DNA from: Pseudomonadota bacterium
Lineage (GTDB): Bacteria > Pseudomonadota > Gammaproteobacteria > Xanthomonadales > Xanthomonadaceae
Direction: 5' to 3'
NCBI GenBank assembly: GCA_018242425.1
Contig: JAFEBX010000011.1
Coordinates: forward strand, 124,001-188,000
Length of the DNA stretch: 64,000 nucleotides
The stretch's first letter is position 1. The number at the start of each line of letters is the position of its first letter. Under the pieces are notes generated by a model. The model was given only the letters and a program-made list of their open reading frames with translations, did not search any database and was not told where the DNA came from. Positions 10,156 through 19,508 of the stretch are shown one piece after another. The translations under genes and the position numbers were made by a program.

Positions 10156-11001
10156 TCACAGCAGCGTGGCGGAGATCGACGACGTCGCGCGTGGGCGCTG
10201 GTCCAATGCCTCCAGCAGGCGTTCGGCGACATGGCGATAGGCCTGCCCGACCACGGATCCCTGGGCTGCGGCGGCGATCGGGGTGCCGGCATCGCCCTGC
10301 TCGCGGATATGGATATCCAGCGGCAACGATCCCAGCAGCGGCACGCCATAGCGCTCCGCCATCTTTTCACCGCCGCCCGCGCCGAAGATGTGCTCGGCAT
10401 GGCCGCACTGACTGCAAACGTGCACCGCCATGTTCTCGACGATGCCGAGTACCGGAACGTTGACCTTCTCGAACATCCTCACCGCCTTGCGGGCGTCGAG
10501 CGTGGCGATGTCCTGCGGCGTGGTGACGACGACCGCGCCCGCCACCGGGATCTTCTGCGCCAGGGTGAGCTGGATGTCGCCGGTGCCCGGCGGCAGGTCG
10601 ATCACGAGGATGTCGAGATCGTCCCAGCGGGTGTCGTTGAACAGCTGGGTCAGCGCCGAAGTCGCCATCGGCCCGCGCCAGATCATCGCGGTGTCCTCCT
10701 GATCGACCAGCGCGCCGATCGACATCAGTTGCAGGCCATGCGCGCGCAAGGGCTCGATCGATTTGTTGTCGGGGCTTTCCGGGCGGTCGTGGGCTCCCAG
10801 CATCATCGGGATGCTCGGACCGTAGACATCGGCATCCAGCACGCCGACGCGCAGGCCCGCCTGGGCCAGGGCGACCGCCAGGTTCACCGCGGTGGTCGAC
10901 TTGCCCACCCCGCCCTTGCCGGAACCGACCGCGATGATGTTGCGGATGCGGGGATCGGGCTTGAGGTTGGGCTGGACGGCGCGGGAGATGAGACCTGACA
11001 T
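10156..11001 (-). CDS. apbC: Mrp/ApbC-family iron-sulfur carrier ATPase
   Basis: ApbC/Mrp is a P-loop NTPase that binds and transfers iron-sulfur clusters in the cytoplasm. The 281-residue product has the deviant Walker [18 protein letters not shown] near residue 29, the [10 protein letters not shown] switch, and a C-terminal [12 protein letters not shown] in which the CxxC pair would bridge a cluster between two subunits. The N-terminal DUF59 domain of the E. coli protein is absent. ATG 11001 ([13 protein letters not shown]) is the conserved start. In E. coli mrp and metG are adjacent and divergent; here about 6 kb with three genes separates them. Confidence 0.93.
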   Translation of the reverse strand: MSGLISRAVQPNLKPDPRIRNIIAVGSGKGGVGKSTTAVNLAVALAQAGLRVGVLDADVYGPSIPMMLGAHDRPESPDNKSIEPLRAHGLQLMSIGALVDQEDTAMIWRGPMATSALTQLFNDTRWDDLDILVIDLPPGTGDIQLTLAQKIPVAGAVVVTTPQDIATLDARKAVRMFEKVNVPVLGIVENMAVHVCSQCGHAEHIFGAGGGEKMAERYGVPLLGSLPLDIHIREQGDAGTPIAAAAQGSVVGQAYRHVAERLLEALDQRPRATSSISATLL

Positions 11002-11068
11002 CTTGGGAATACTCGGGAGGAATGGCGACGTCACCAATGGCACGCACGGGCCGCAGTCGACGACTGTG

Positions 11069-11074
11069 TATATT
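11069..11074 (+). promoter_or_regulatory. Candidate -10 hexamer TATATT for the S9 peptidase gene
   Basis: TATATT stands out in an otherwise GC-rich divergent region of 171 bases between apbC and the peptidase gene, about 99 bases before the peptidase ATG. No convincing -35 box is visible. The ribosome-binding site of the peptidase gene is GAGGGGA, about 9 bases before the ATG at 11173. Confidence 0.3.
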
Positions 11075-11172
11075 TTGCGGCATGGGGAGATTGAAGTGGC
11101 GGCCGTGGATGTCCATCTGCAACCGCTCCTGCCGCTCCATTCCGTCTTACACGAACCGAGGGGAACCAATCC

Positions 11173-13182
11173 ATGTCGAAACTGCGCCTTGCCCTGCTCG
11201 CTGCAATGGCAGCCACAACCGCCGCCAACGCCCGCGAGGCAATTCCAGCCGATGCCTTCGCGCGCATCCAGCAAATCCAGTCGGTTTCGATGAGCACCGA
11301 CGGCAAGACGCTGGTCGCCCTGGTGGAGGCGCCGAACTCGAACCACACCGAAACGGCGCTGGCAACCTGGAACCTAGACAACCTTGCCGCCGGTTCGGTC
11401 ATCACCCCGTCCGGTGAGCGCATGAAATTCATCCAGGCGGCCGCGCTGAAAGCCGGACGCGTCCTGGTGGTCGGCCAGCAGGACTGGACCGGCCAGCTCG
11501 GCGGCTGCGGCGAAGGCAACGTGAGCGGCGCCACCAAGACCGTTGTCTTCAAGTCGTACATGACAGACGCCTCCCAGAAGAACTTCTCCGAGGCTTTCAG
11601 CGACAAGTCGCGCGCCATCGGCGTAAGCGACGATACCCGCAAGTGCCTGGAGCTGAACTCGACCGCCAGCATGGTCAGTTCATTGCCGCTGGATCCGGAT
11701 AGCGTGGTGATCCAGCGCTACAGCACCAGCAAGGGCCAGGCCGACTACTACCGTTACAACATGAAAACCAACGAGGCCAAGCTGTTGTTCACCGACAGCG
11801 ACAGATGGTCTCCGGCATTGCTCAACCCGCGCAATGGCGAAGTGCTGGTGCGCAGCGAGCTCGAGCCGGATGGCAGCGATTACACCCAGAGCTATTCGAT
11901 CTTCAACCACAAGACGGGTGAATTCGAAAACCAGCCTGCGCTGACGCGCAAGGTCAGCGAGCGTTACAAGTTCAGTTTCGAGGGATACGACGAAAGCACG
12001 GGCAAGTACTACGTGCTGACGGATTTGTTCTCCGACCTCGTCCAGGCGCGACTCTACGATCCCGCCACCAAGAAGTTCGACGACGAGCCGCTGGTTGCCC
12101 ATCCGAAATATTCGATCGGAGGCCTGGTGATCGGCAAGCAGCCAAGCAACTTCGGCAAGATCCTCGGCTTCGTCGTCGATGGCCTCGAAGAAGAGGTGGT
12201 TTATACCGACGAGACGATGGCGAGCCTGCAGGCAGGCCTCAAGAAGGCATTCCCGGGCCAGAGTGTTTCGATCCGCAGCTACAACAACGATCTCTCGCGC
12301 ATCCTGTTCATCACCGAGAGCGGCCGGAATTCACCTGCCTTCCACCTGCTGATGGATCGCAAGAATGTCGTCGACCTCGGCAGCGAACGCCCATGGATCA
12401 AGCCGACGGAGCTCGGCGACCAGCGCCTGGTCACGTATACGGCGCGGGATGGAATGGAAATCCCGGCCATCGTCGACCTTCCCGCCGGCTGGAAACAGGG
12501 TGATGCCCCGGTTCCGGCAGTCGTCCAGCCGCACGGCGGCCCGTGGGCCCGTGACGCTGCCGGTTGGGATGGTTCCGGCTGGGTGCCCTTCATGACCTCG
12601 CGCGGTTACGCAGTGATCCGCCCGCAATACCGTGGTTCCGACGGGTTCGGCCGCAAGTTGTGGATGGCGGGCGATGCCGAGTGGGGCCAGAAAATGCAGG
12701 ACGACAACGACGATGCCGCCAACTGGCTGGTCAAGCAGGGCATCGCCACCCCCGGCAAGATCGCGATCTTCGGCTATTCGTACGGCGGATTTGCCGCTGC
12801 GGCGGCGGTCGTGCGCCCGGGCGGCCCGTTCCGCTGCGCCATCGCCGGCGCCCCGGTCACCGACCTTGCCAGGATCGGTCGCTCCTGGAGCGACAACCGC
12901 CTCCAGCGCATCCTCCAGGGCAAGACGGTCAAGGGCATGGATCCGATGCGCAACACCGAGAAGGCGAGCATCCCGGTTCTTCTATTCGTGGGCGATCGCG
13001 ACGTCCGCACGCCCGCCTTCCATGCCCGCGACTTCTATGACGCCGTCAAGGGACGCGTCCATGCCAAGTTCGAGCTGATTCCCGACCAGCGCCACCAGAT
13101 GCCGTGGTCGTACAAGGCGCAAATGATGACCCTGCCGATGATCGGCGACTTCCTGCAGAAGGATTGCGGGCTGGGCGGTTGA
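11173..13182 (+). CDS. Exported S9-family (prolyl oligopeptidase type) peptidase
   Basis: S9 serine peptidases cleave short peptides, often after proline, or act as acylaminoacyl- or dipeptidyl-peptidases. The 669-residue product has a signal peptide (about residues 1-20, ending TTAANAR), so it acts in the periplasm or outside. A beta-propeller-like N-terminal part runs to about residue 410. The C-terminal hydrolase domain has nucleophile S536 in GYSYGG, aspartate D610 in GDRDVRTP and H641 in DQRHQMP. QPHGGPW near residue 455 forms the oxyanion region. It precedes a TonB-dependent receptor by 205 bases, which suggests shared use in peptide uptake (inference). Confidence 0.9.
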   Translation: MSKLRLALLAAMAATTAANAREAIPADAFARIQQIQSVSMSTDGKTLVALVEAPNSNHTETALATWNLDNLAAGSVITPSGERMKFIQAAALKAGRVLVVGQQDWTGQLGGCGEGNVSGATKTVVFKSYMTDASQKNFSEAFSDKSRAIGVSDDTRKCLELNSTASMVSSLPLDPDSVVIQRYSTSKGQADYYRYNMKTNEAKLLFTDSDRWSPALLNPRNGEVLVRSELEPDGSDYTQSYSIFNHKTGEFENQPALTRKVSERYKFSFEGYDESTGKYYVLTDLFSDLVQARLYDPATKKFDDEPLVAHPKYSIGGLVIGKQPSNFGKILGFVVDGLEEEVVYTDETMASLQAGLKKAFPGQSVSIRSYNNDLSRILFITESGRNSPAFHLLMDRKNVVDLGSERPWIKPTELGDQRLVTYTARDGMEIPAIVDLPAGWKQGDAPVPAVVQPHGGPWARDAAGWDGSGWVPFMTSRGYAVIRPQYRGSDGFGRKLWMAGDAEWGQKMQDDNDDAANWLVKQGIATPGKIAIFGYSYGGFAAAAAVVRPGGPFRCAIAGAPVTDLARIGRSWSDNRLQRILQGKTVKGMDPMRNTEKASIPVLLFVGDRDVRTPAFHARDFYDAVKGRVHAKFELIPDQRHQMPWSYKAQMMTLPMIGDFLQKDCGLGG

Positions 13183-13206
13183 CAGGAAACCGCCCTGCCT
13201 GGTCGA

Positions 13207-13235
13207 GCACCCGACTACCGAAAGGGGTCGGGTGC
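13207..13235. terminator. GC-rich hairpin between S9 peptidase and TonB receptor genes
   Basis: GCACCCGAC (13207-13215) pairs with GTCGGGTGC (13227-13235), a perfect 9-bp stem with an 11-nt loop. It lies 24 bases after the peptidase stop. No T-run follows directly; a weaker CTTTC and CTTTC pattern comes 12-25 bases later. It could be a terminator, an mRNA 3' stabiliser or an attenuator before the receptor gene. Confidence 0.5.
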
Positions 13236-13344
13236 GGCGCAGCATCTTTCAACAATCTTTCAGATTAAACGTGATTGAATTCACAATTTAACGCATCTGA
13301 AACGAAAAAAACACAAATCGCGGCTACTGCTACCCCCCCCTGCA

Positions 13345-13350
13345 TATACT
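13345..13350 (+). promoter_or_regulatory. Candidate -10 hexamer TATACT for the TonB receptor gene
   Basis: TATACT lies 37 bases before the receptor ATG, in an AT-rich stretch (13240-13387) that contrasts with the rest of the window. A run of eight C residues sits just upstream at 13333-13340. No good -35 box is seen at 16-18 bp spacing, so an activator or alternative sigma factor may be used. Confidence 0.35.
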
Positions 13351-13387
13351 CCCTGAACAAATCTGTAACTAATGGGGAGACCTATAC

Positions 13388-16327
13388 ATGCGAACTGTCA
13401 ACCGCAAACTGCCGTTGTTCCTGGCTGTCCTGGGCTGCCTCTATGGCCACCAGGCATTGGCCCAGCAGGCTACTTCTGCGCAGGACGATACCCAGGCCAA
13501 GAGCCAGTCCGACGCCAAGAAGGATGAGAAGAAGGACAGCGCCAAAAAGAACGAACTGGAATCCATCACGGTCACCGGCTCGTTGATCAAGCGCAAGGAA
13601 TTCGATTCGATCTCGCCGGTGACGGTGCTCACCGCAGACACAGCAGTCGCGATCGGTTCGGTCGATACCGCCCAGTTCCTGCAGAAATCCAGCGTGGCTT
13701 CGGGTTCCACCCAGATCAACCACCAATTCAGCGGTTTCGTGGTCGACGGCGGCACTGGCGTGCAGACGGTTTCGCTGCGTGGCCTCGGTGCGAACCGCAC
13801 CCTGGTCCTGCTCAACGGCAAGCGCCCCGGCCCCGGCGGCACGCGCGGCGCAGTCGGCGCCTTCGACCTCAACGTGATTCCGCAGATCATCCTGCAGCGC
13901 GTCGAAATCCTGAAGGACGGTTCGTCCTCGATCTACGGCTCTGATGCCGTGGCCGGCGTGGTCAACCTGATCACCCGCAAGAACATCAGCAGGCCGGAAT
14001 TCTCCGTGTCGCTGAGCAATCCGGTTGAAAGCGGCGGTCGTTCGTACTCGGTGTCGGCCGCCACCGGCTGGAACTTCGCGCGCGGCAACGTCGCTGTCGC
14101 GGGCAGCTACAACGTGTTCGAACCGCTCAAGCGCGGCGACCGCGACTACCTGAAGTGCTCGGAAGACCTGTTCTACGGCAACGCCGGACAGCGCATCGAT
14201 CGCCAGGACCGCTCGATCATCGGCGGCACCAAGCTGGCGGGCTGCAACAACATGTACTTCAATACCGTGATCGACGCGGTCTATGGCACCCGCTATATCC
14301 CGTCGCCGAACGGCGTCACCGTCGGCGGCATCCCCGGTTATCGCCCGCGCAACAACCCGACCTACGGCCCGAACCGCCAGGCCTATTACGAGGACGTGCT
14401 GAACGGCGACTTCCTCATGAACGACGACATCATCAACCGCCAGGAACGCGGCAGCCTGTACGGCACCGCCGACTTCTCGCTTGGTGGCAGCGTCAACCTG
14501 ACTGCCGAACTGCTCTACACCCAGCGCAAGACCGAAGCGCGCAATTTCCGCCAGTTCTTCCCCTATGTCGGTGGCGCAACTGCGATCTTCCCGGGTTACA
14601 GCTATGCCAACAACCCGACCTATACCGCGCCGGTCGCCAGCGGCATCGCCGAACCGATCATGCCGTTCCCATCCAACCAGAACATCAAGGTCGACTACCT
14701 GTACGGGACGTTCGGTCTTGACGGCCAGCTGCCCTTCGGCGACTGGACCTGGAGCACCTATGCCACGTACACCCATTCCAAGGGTACCTATGACGTGCTC
14801 AGCATCCGTGCCTCGACTTCGGGTGACGTGACCTACAGCGACGACGCACCCATCGTCAACTATTTCGATCCGGGCTTCCTCAGCGGCGCCCGCATGAATG
14901 AACTGGTCAACGCGATCGGCGTCTGGCACAAGGGAACCACCGTCTACAACCAGCTCGACGTGAATGGCAGCATCACCGGCACCTTGTTCAAGATGCCGGC
15001 CGGTGACGTCAGCGGCGCCTTCGGCGTCGAATACCGCCGTTACAGCATCGACGACCAGCCCAGCGAATTGTCGAAGAACGGCGATCTCTGGGGCCAATCC
15101 TCGGCCCAGGTGACCAAGGGCAACGACAAGGTCAAGGAAATCTTCGGCGAAGTCGAAATGCCGCTGCTGAAGGGCATTCCCGCGATCGAATCGTTGACCG
15201 CGAACGTCTCCGCGCGCGCCTTCAAGTACGACTCTGTCAAGAGCGGCTGGAACAACGTCTGGAAGCTGGGTCTCAGCTGGCAGGTCACGCCGGCGATCCG
15301 CCTGCGCGCCACCAAGGGCACCTCGTACCGCGCGCCCGGCCTGTATGAACTGTACCTGGGCAACCAGACCGGCTTCGTCGGCCAGACCGGCATCGATCCC
15401 TGCATCAACTGGAGCGATCCCCAGAACACCAACGACCACATCCGCGCCAACTGCGCCGCTGCCGGCATTCCCGGCAACTACAGCGGCGCCGCTTCTTCGG
15501 CCACGATCTACACCAGTGGTGGTGCAGGCCAGCTGAAGCCGGAAACGTCGAAGGCGTTCAACGCCGGCATCGTGTTCACGCCGTCCTTCGCGCCGATCAG
15601 CGTCGCGCTGGACTACTACGACATGCAGGTGAACGGCGAAATCGCGTCGCTCAGCGCCGCCGACATCGTCTACGGTTGCTACGGCGCCGCGGTGTATCCG
15701 AACCGCTTCTGCAACATGCTGACCCGCCTGCCGGGCACCGACCCGACCCAGCCGTTCAAGATCGATTCGGTACGCGCGCAGTACGTCAACATCAACAAGC
15801 AGCGTGCCCGCGGTTACGACCTGCTGATCCGTTACGACAACAAGTTCAGCTTCGGCAAGCTTGAAGTCGAAACCAACATCACCCGTGCGGTTGAAGACGT
15901 TTCCCAGTTGTTCGACAGCGCCGAGGAAAGCGGTTTCAGCACCTCGAACGCGACCGGCTACATCAGCGAACCGAAGTGGGTGGGCAATGTCCGCATCGGC
16001 CTGAAGCGCAACGACTTCACCTACACCTGGTACATGGACTACGTCGGCCGCACCAAGAACCGCGATCTTAACGTCCTGACCACCTACAGCGGCTACACCG
16101 GCGCCTTCCGCGACATCGTCGCAAATGCCCGCCTGTACCACACCGCTTCGGTGCAGTACTCGCACGGCAAGTGGTCGCTGCTGCTGGGTGTCAACAACAT
16201 CTTCAACAGCAAGCCGCCGTACGTGTCCAGTGGCGTGGCAACCCGCTACGGCAATGTCCCGGCATTCGCAACCCAGTACGACCTGATTGGTCGCACTGTA
16301 TTCGGCCGCTTCAACTTCAAGTTCTGA
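13388..16327 (+). CDS. TonB-dependent outer-membrane receptor
   Basis: TonB-dependent receptors import siderophores, cobalamin, sugars or peptides through a plugged 22-strand barrel. The 979-residue product has a signal peptide (about 1-25, ending HQALAQ) and a lysine/aspartate-rich linker (about 33-56). A TonB-box-like ELESITVTGSLIKR follows, then a plug domain (about 65-200) with VSLRGLGANRTLVLLNGKR and YGSDAVAGVVNLITRK. The barrel ends in NFKF, with a terminal phenylalanine as outer-membrane insertion signal. Several cysteines lie in predicted loops. The substrate is unknown; the adjacent exported peptidase hints at peptides. A GGGGAGACC ribosome-binding site precedes ATG 13388, and the upstream leader is AT-rich. 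Confidence 0.93.
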   Translation: MRTVNRKLPLFLAVLGCLYGHQALAQQATSAQDDTQAKSQSDAKKDEKKDSAKKNELESITVTGSLIKRKEFDSISPVTVLTADTAVAIGSVDTAQFLQKSSVASGSTQINHQFSGFVVDGGTGVQTVSLRGLGANRTLVLLNGKRPGPGGTRGAVGAFDLNVIPQIILQRVEILKDGSSSIYGSDAVAGVVNLITRKNISRPEFSVSLSNPVESGGRSYSVSAATGWNFARGNVAVAGSYNVFEPLKRGDRDYLKCSEDLFYGNAGQRIDRQDRSIIGGTKLAGCNNMYFNTVIDAVYGTRYIPSPNGVTVGGIPGYRPRNNPTYGPNRQAYYEDVLNGDFLMNDDIINRQERGSLYGTADFSLGGSVNLTAELLYTQRKTEARNFRQFFPYVGGATAIFPGYSYANNPTYTAPVASGIAEPIMPFPSNQNIKVDYLYGTFGLDGQLPFGDWTWSTYATYTHSKGTYDVLSIRASTSGDVTYSDDAPIVNYFDPGFLSGARMNELVNAIGVWHKGTTVYNQLDVNGSITGTLFKMPAGDVSGAFGVEYRRYSIDDQPSELSKNGDLWGQSSAQVTKGNDKVKEIFGEVEMPLLKGIPAIESLTANVSARAFKYDSVKSGWNNVWKLGLSWQVTPAIRLRATKGTSYRAPGLYELYLGNQTGFVGQTGIDPCINWSDPQNTNDHIRANCAAAGIPGNYSGAASSATIYTSGGAGQLKPETSKAFNAGIVFTPSFAPISVALDYYDMQVNGEIASLSAADIVYGCYGAAVYPNRFCNMLTRLPGTDPTQPFKIDSVRAQYVNINKQRARGYDLLIRYDNKFSFGKLEVETNITRAVEDVSQLFDSAEESGFSTSNATGYISEPKWVGNVRIGLKRNDFTYTWYMDYVGRTKNRDLNVLTTYSGYTGAFRDIVANARLYHTASVQYSHGKWSLLLGVNNIFNSKPPYVSSGVATRYGNVPAFATQYDLIGRTVFGRFNFKF

Positions 16328-16350
16328 GGCTGATCGCGATCGTTGTGACG

Positions 16351-16379
16351 AGAACCCCGCTTCGGCGGGGTTCTTTTTT
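16351..16379 (+). terminator. Intrinsic terminator after the TonB receptor gene
   Basis: AGAACCCCGC (16351-16360) and GCGGGGTTCT (16365-16374) form a 10-bp stem closed by a TTCG tetraloop, followed by a run of T residues to 16379. It lies 23 bases after the receptor stop. Confidence 0.9.
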
Positions 16380-16489
16380 GCCCGGCTTCCATACCAGCTG
16401 AACATGCGGCGTAGCGACAGGACACGTTCACCGGGTTCGGCTATAAGTCACCTTAGTGCCGATACCCGGCATCCACGGAGTTCCCAACC

Positions 16490-16930
16490 ATGCGCAAGAC
16501 CCTGATCGCCCTTTGCCTGTCCGCCCTCCCGCTCGCGGCATTCGCCCAGAATGCATCGCCGGTGGGAACGTGGACGACCATCGACGACGCGACCCACAAG
16601 CCTAAGTCGACTGTCGAGATCTACACCACGACCAATGGCTCGCTCGCCGCCAAGGTGGTGGAAGTACTGCAGTCCGACCAGGGTGCGCATCCGGTGTGCG
16701 ACGCCTGCTCCGGTGAGCGCAAGGGCAAGCCGGTCGAAGGCATGGTGATCATGTGGAACGTGCGCAAGGATGGCGATACCTGGGATGGCGGCAAGATCCT
16801 CGACCCGCACAACGGCAAGACCTATTCGGTGAAGCTGACCCCGAGTGCCGATGGCAGCAAGATGGAAGTGCGCGGCTACATGGGCTTCTCGCTGCTCGGT
16901 CGCAGCCAGACCTGGATCCGCAAGCACTGA
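16490..16930 (+). CDS. Exported DUF2147-family protein
   Basis: DUF2147 proteins are small secreted proteins of unknown function, with a lipocalin-like beta structure predicted for the family. The 146-residue product has a signal peptide (about 1-19, ending LAAFAQ). The family pattern is VGTWTTIDD near the mature N-terminus, a CDACSGERKGKPVEGMVIMWN block with two cysteines, and the closing GYMGFSLLGRSQTWIRK. It stands alone between two intrinsic terminators and so is a single-gene transcript. It belongs to the three-gene block separating apbC from metG. Confidence 0.87.
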   Translation: MRKTLIALCLSALPLAAFAQNASPVGTWTTIDDATHKPKSTVEIYTTTNGSLAAKVVEVLQSDQGAHPVCDACSGERKGKPVEGMVIMWNVRKDGDTWDGGKILDPHNGKTYSVKLTPSADGSKMEVRGYMGFSLLGRSQTWIRKH

Positions 16931-16957
16931 TCGCTCCGGACATCGCTCCGCTGCACG

Positions 16958-16985
16958 GGCCCGGCTTTCGCCGGGCCTGTTTTTT
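16958..16985 (+). terminator. Intrinsic terminator after the DUF2147 gene
   Basis: GGCCCGGC (16958-16965) and GCCGGGCC (16970-16977) form an 8-bp stem with a TTTC loop, followed by TGTTTTTT. It ends 46 bases before the metG start. Confidence 0.9.
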
Positions 16986-16993
16986 GGGCCCCA

Positions 16994-17002
16994 TGCGATA
17001 AT
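16994..17002 (+). promoter_or_regulatory. metG: Extended -10 element for metG
   Basis: TGCGATAAT matches an extended -10 (TGn plus hexamer) and lies 29 bases before the metG ATG, directly after the preceding terminator. A convincing -35 is not seen, which is common for extended -10 promoters. Confidence 0.45.
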
Positions 17003-17031
17003 CCCGAACCCCTGCCTGCCTGTCTCCGCGC

Positions 17032-19074
17032 ATGTCGCCACCGATCCTCGTCACCAACGCGCTGCCCTACGCCAACGGGCAGATCCACCTCGGCCACCTC
17101 GTGGGTTACATCCAGGCCGACATGTGGGTGCGCGCGAAGCGGATGGAGGGTCGCGAAGTGCATTTCGTCTGCGCCGACGACACCCACGGCACGCCGATCA
17201 TGCTGGCCGCGGAGAAGGCCGGGCTGACGCCGGAAGCCTTCATCGCCGATATCCAGCAGGCACACGAACGCGACTTCGCCGCATTCCACGTCGCCTTCGA
17301 CCATTACGATTCGACCAACTCGCCGGGCAACCGCGCGATCACCGAGTCGATCTATGCGCGATTGCTGGCCAATGGCCACATCGGCAAGCGCAGCGTGTCG
17401 CAGCTCTACGATCCCGAGCGCGGGATGTTCCTGCCCGACCGTTACGTTCGCGGTATTTGCCCCAATTGCGGCAGCCCCGACCAGTACGGCGACAATTGCG
17501 AGGTCTGCGGCGCGACCTATTCGCCGACGGAGTTGAAGGAACCGAAGTCGGTGGTGTCCGGCGCGACGCCGGTGCTGCGCGACTCCGAGCACTACTTCTT
17601 CGAGCTCGGGCAGTTCGAAGCCTTCCTGCGCGAATGGCTGTCGGGCGACGTCGCGATTCCCGGCGTGAAGGCCAAGTTGCAGGAATGGCTGGATGGCGAC
17701 GGCGGCCTGCGCGCGTGGGACATCTCGCGCGATGCGCCCTACTTCGGCTTCGAGATCCCCGGCGCGCCCGGCAAGTATTTCTATGTCTGGCTGGATGCGC
17801 CGATCGGCTACCTGTCCAGTTTCAAGGCGTTGTGCGAAGCGCGCGGCCTCGATTTCGAAAGCTATCTTGTCGCCGGCAGCGACGCCGAGATGCACCACTT
17901 CATCGGCAAGGACATCGTCAATTTCCACGGCCTGTTCTGGCCGGCAGTGCTGCATGGCTCCGGCCAGCGCACGCCGACCCGCCTGCACGTCAACGGCTAT
18001 CTCACCGTCGACGGCACCAAGATGTCGAAATCGCGCGGCACCTTCGTGATGGCGCGCACCTACCTCGAGCAGGGGCTGGATCCGGAAGCGCTGCGCTACT
18101 ACTTCGCGGCAAAATCCTCCGGTGGCGTCGATGACCTCGACCTCAACCTCGGCGATTTCATCGCGCGCGTGAACAGCGACATCGTCGGCAAGTTCGTCAA
18201 CCTCGCCAGTCGTTGCGCCGGCTTCATCGAAAAACGTTTCGACGGCATGCTCGCCGCGACGTTGCCGGAAGCAGCGATGTACGACGATTTCGTCAAGCGC
18301 CTCGCCCCGATCCGCGCCGTCTACGCCAGCGATGACATCGCGCAGGCGCTGCGCCTGACCATGGTGCTGGCCGACGAGGCCAACAAGTACATCGACGAAC
18401 GCAAGCCGTGGGTGATCGCCAAGCAGGACGGCGCCGACGCCGAACTGCAGTCCGTGTGCACCCAGGGCATCAACCTGTTCCGCGTATTGGCGCTGGCACT
18501 GGCCCCGGTGCTGCCGGACGTTTCCAGGCGCGTCGCCGAGTGGCTGCAGGCGCCGTTGTCGACATGGACGGATTGCGATCGCCCGCTCGTCGCGCAGCGC
18601 ATCAACGCCTACCAGCCGTTGTTCACCCGAATCGACCCGAAACAGATCGACGCCATGACCGAAGCATCGAAGGACACCCTGCAGCAAGCCACGACCGCGC
18701 CTGCCGCGACGACAGCCGCCATCGAAGCGAAGAGCGAACCGGCCTTCATCGGCATCGATGATTTCGCCAAGCTCGACCTGCGCGTGGGCAAGGTGCTGGA
18801 ATGCGGTTTCATCGAAGGCTCGGACAAGCTGCTGCGCTTCCTGCTCGATGCCGGCGACCTCGGCCAGCGCCAGATTTTCTCCGGCATCCGCGCCAGCTAC
18901 GGCGAACCGGAAAAGCTGGTGGGTCGCAGCGTGGTGTTCATCGCCAACCTCGCCCCGCGCAAGATGCGCTTCGGCACCAGCGAAGGAATGATCCTGTCCG
19001 CCGGTTTCGATGGCGGTGGACTGTTCCTGCTCGATGCCGACAATGGCGCCCAGCCGGGCATGCCGGTGCGGTGA
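17032..19074 (+). CDS. metG: Methionyl-tRNA synthetase
   Basis: It charges tRNA-Met with methionine. The 680-residue product is a class I synthetase with the HIGH-type motif in [16 protein letters not shown] (residues 8-23). A zinc-binding knuckle of CPNC and CEVC lies near residues 143-160, and KMSKS is near residue 330. The C-terminal EMAP/tRNA-binding OB fold starts near residue 577 ([16 protein letters not shown]), giving the long dimeric form. The stop overlaps the GTG start of the RsxB-like gene (GTGA), so the two are coupled. Confidence 0.97.
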   Translation: MSPPILVTNALPYANGQIHLGHLVGYIQADMWVRAKRMEGREVHFVCADDTHGTPIMLAAEKAGLTPEAFIADIQQAHERDFAAFHVAFDHYDSTNSPGNRAITESIYARLLANGHIGKRSVSQLYDPERGMFLPDRYVRGICPNCGSPDQYGDNCEVCGATYSPTELKEPKSVVSGATPVLRDSEHYFFELGQFEAFLREWLSGDVAIPGVKAKLQEWLDGDGGLRAWDISRDAPYFGFEIPGAPGKYFYVWLDAPIGYLSSFKALCEARGLDFESYLVAGSDAEMHHFIGKDIVNFHGLFWPAVLHGSGQRTPTRLHVNGYLTVDGTKMSKSRGTFVMARTYLEQGLDPEALRYYFAAKSSGGVDDLDLNLGDFIARVNSDIVGKFVNLASRCAGFIEKRFDGMLAATLPEAAMYDDFVKRLAPIRAVYASDDIAQALRLTMVLADEANKYIDERKPWVIAKQDGADAELQSVCTQGINLFRVLALALAPVLPDVSRRVAEWLQAPLSTWTDCDRPLVAQRINAYQPLFTRIDPKQIDAMTEASKDTLQQATTAPAATTAAIEAKSEPAFIGIDDFAKLDLRVGKVLECGFIEGSDKLLRFLLDAGDLGQRQIFSGIRASYGEPEKLVGRSVVFIANLAPRKMRFGTSEGMILSAGFDGGGLFLLDADNGAQPGMPVR

Positions 19075-19508
19075 ACCGCGACCTGGTCGAACGCCTCGAC
19101 CGCCTGTTGCCGCAGACGCAATGTGGCCAGTGCGGTTATGACGGCTGCCGTCCCTATGCCGAGGCGATGGCGCGCGGAGAGTCCGGTATCGACCACTGCC
19201 CGCCCGGCGGCGACGAAGGCGCGATCGCGCTTGCCGCAGTCCTTGGCGTTCCTGCGCTGCCCTACGATCGCGCGCGCGGCGAATGCAAGCAGGCGATCGT
19301 CGCGGAAATCATCGAGGAAGAATGCATCGGCTGCACCAAGTGCATCGCCGCCTGCCCGGTCGACGCGATCATCGGCGGATCGAAGCTGATGCACGTGGTG
19401 ATCGACGAACTCTGCACCGGTTGCGAGTTGTGCATCCCGCCCTGTCCGGTCGATTGCATCGTGATGAAGCCGGCGATGGACGCTCCTGCCGTCAACGCGT
19501 TGCCTTGA
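19071..19508 (+). CDS. RsxB/RnfB-like iron-sulfur protein
   Basis: RnfB/RsxB is the ferredoxin-like subunit of the Rnf/Rsx electron transport complex. This 145-residue protein has an Fe-S domain with CGQCGYDGC and a fourth cysteine in DHCPPGG (residues about 17-45). Two 4Fe-4S ferredoxin motifs follow, [12 protein letters not shown] and [12 protein letters not shown] (about 84-125). It lacks the N-terminal membrane anchor of standard RnfB, and no other rnf/rsx gene is near. It could therefore be a soluble ferredoxin-type carrier. The GTG start lies within the metG stop. The 3' end overlaps the facing TraB-family gene by 17 bases. Confidence 0.87.
   Translation: MNRDLVERLDRLLPQTQCGQCGYDGCRPYAEAMARGESGIDHCPPGGDEGAIALAAVLGVPALPYDRARGECKQAIVAEIIEEECIGCTKCIAACPVDAIIGGSKLMHVVIDELCTGCELCIPPCPVDCIVMKPAMDAPAVNALP

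Noticed and set aside
13382..16405. A 1007-codon open frame antisense to the TonB receptor
   Set aside because: High-GC codon structure makes long antisense frames common. The product has no recognisable domain, while the sense strand encodes a complete receptor with signal peptide and C-terminal phenylalanine.
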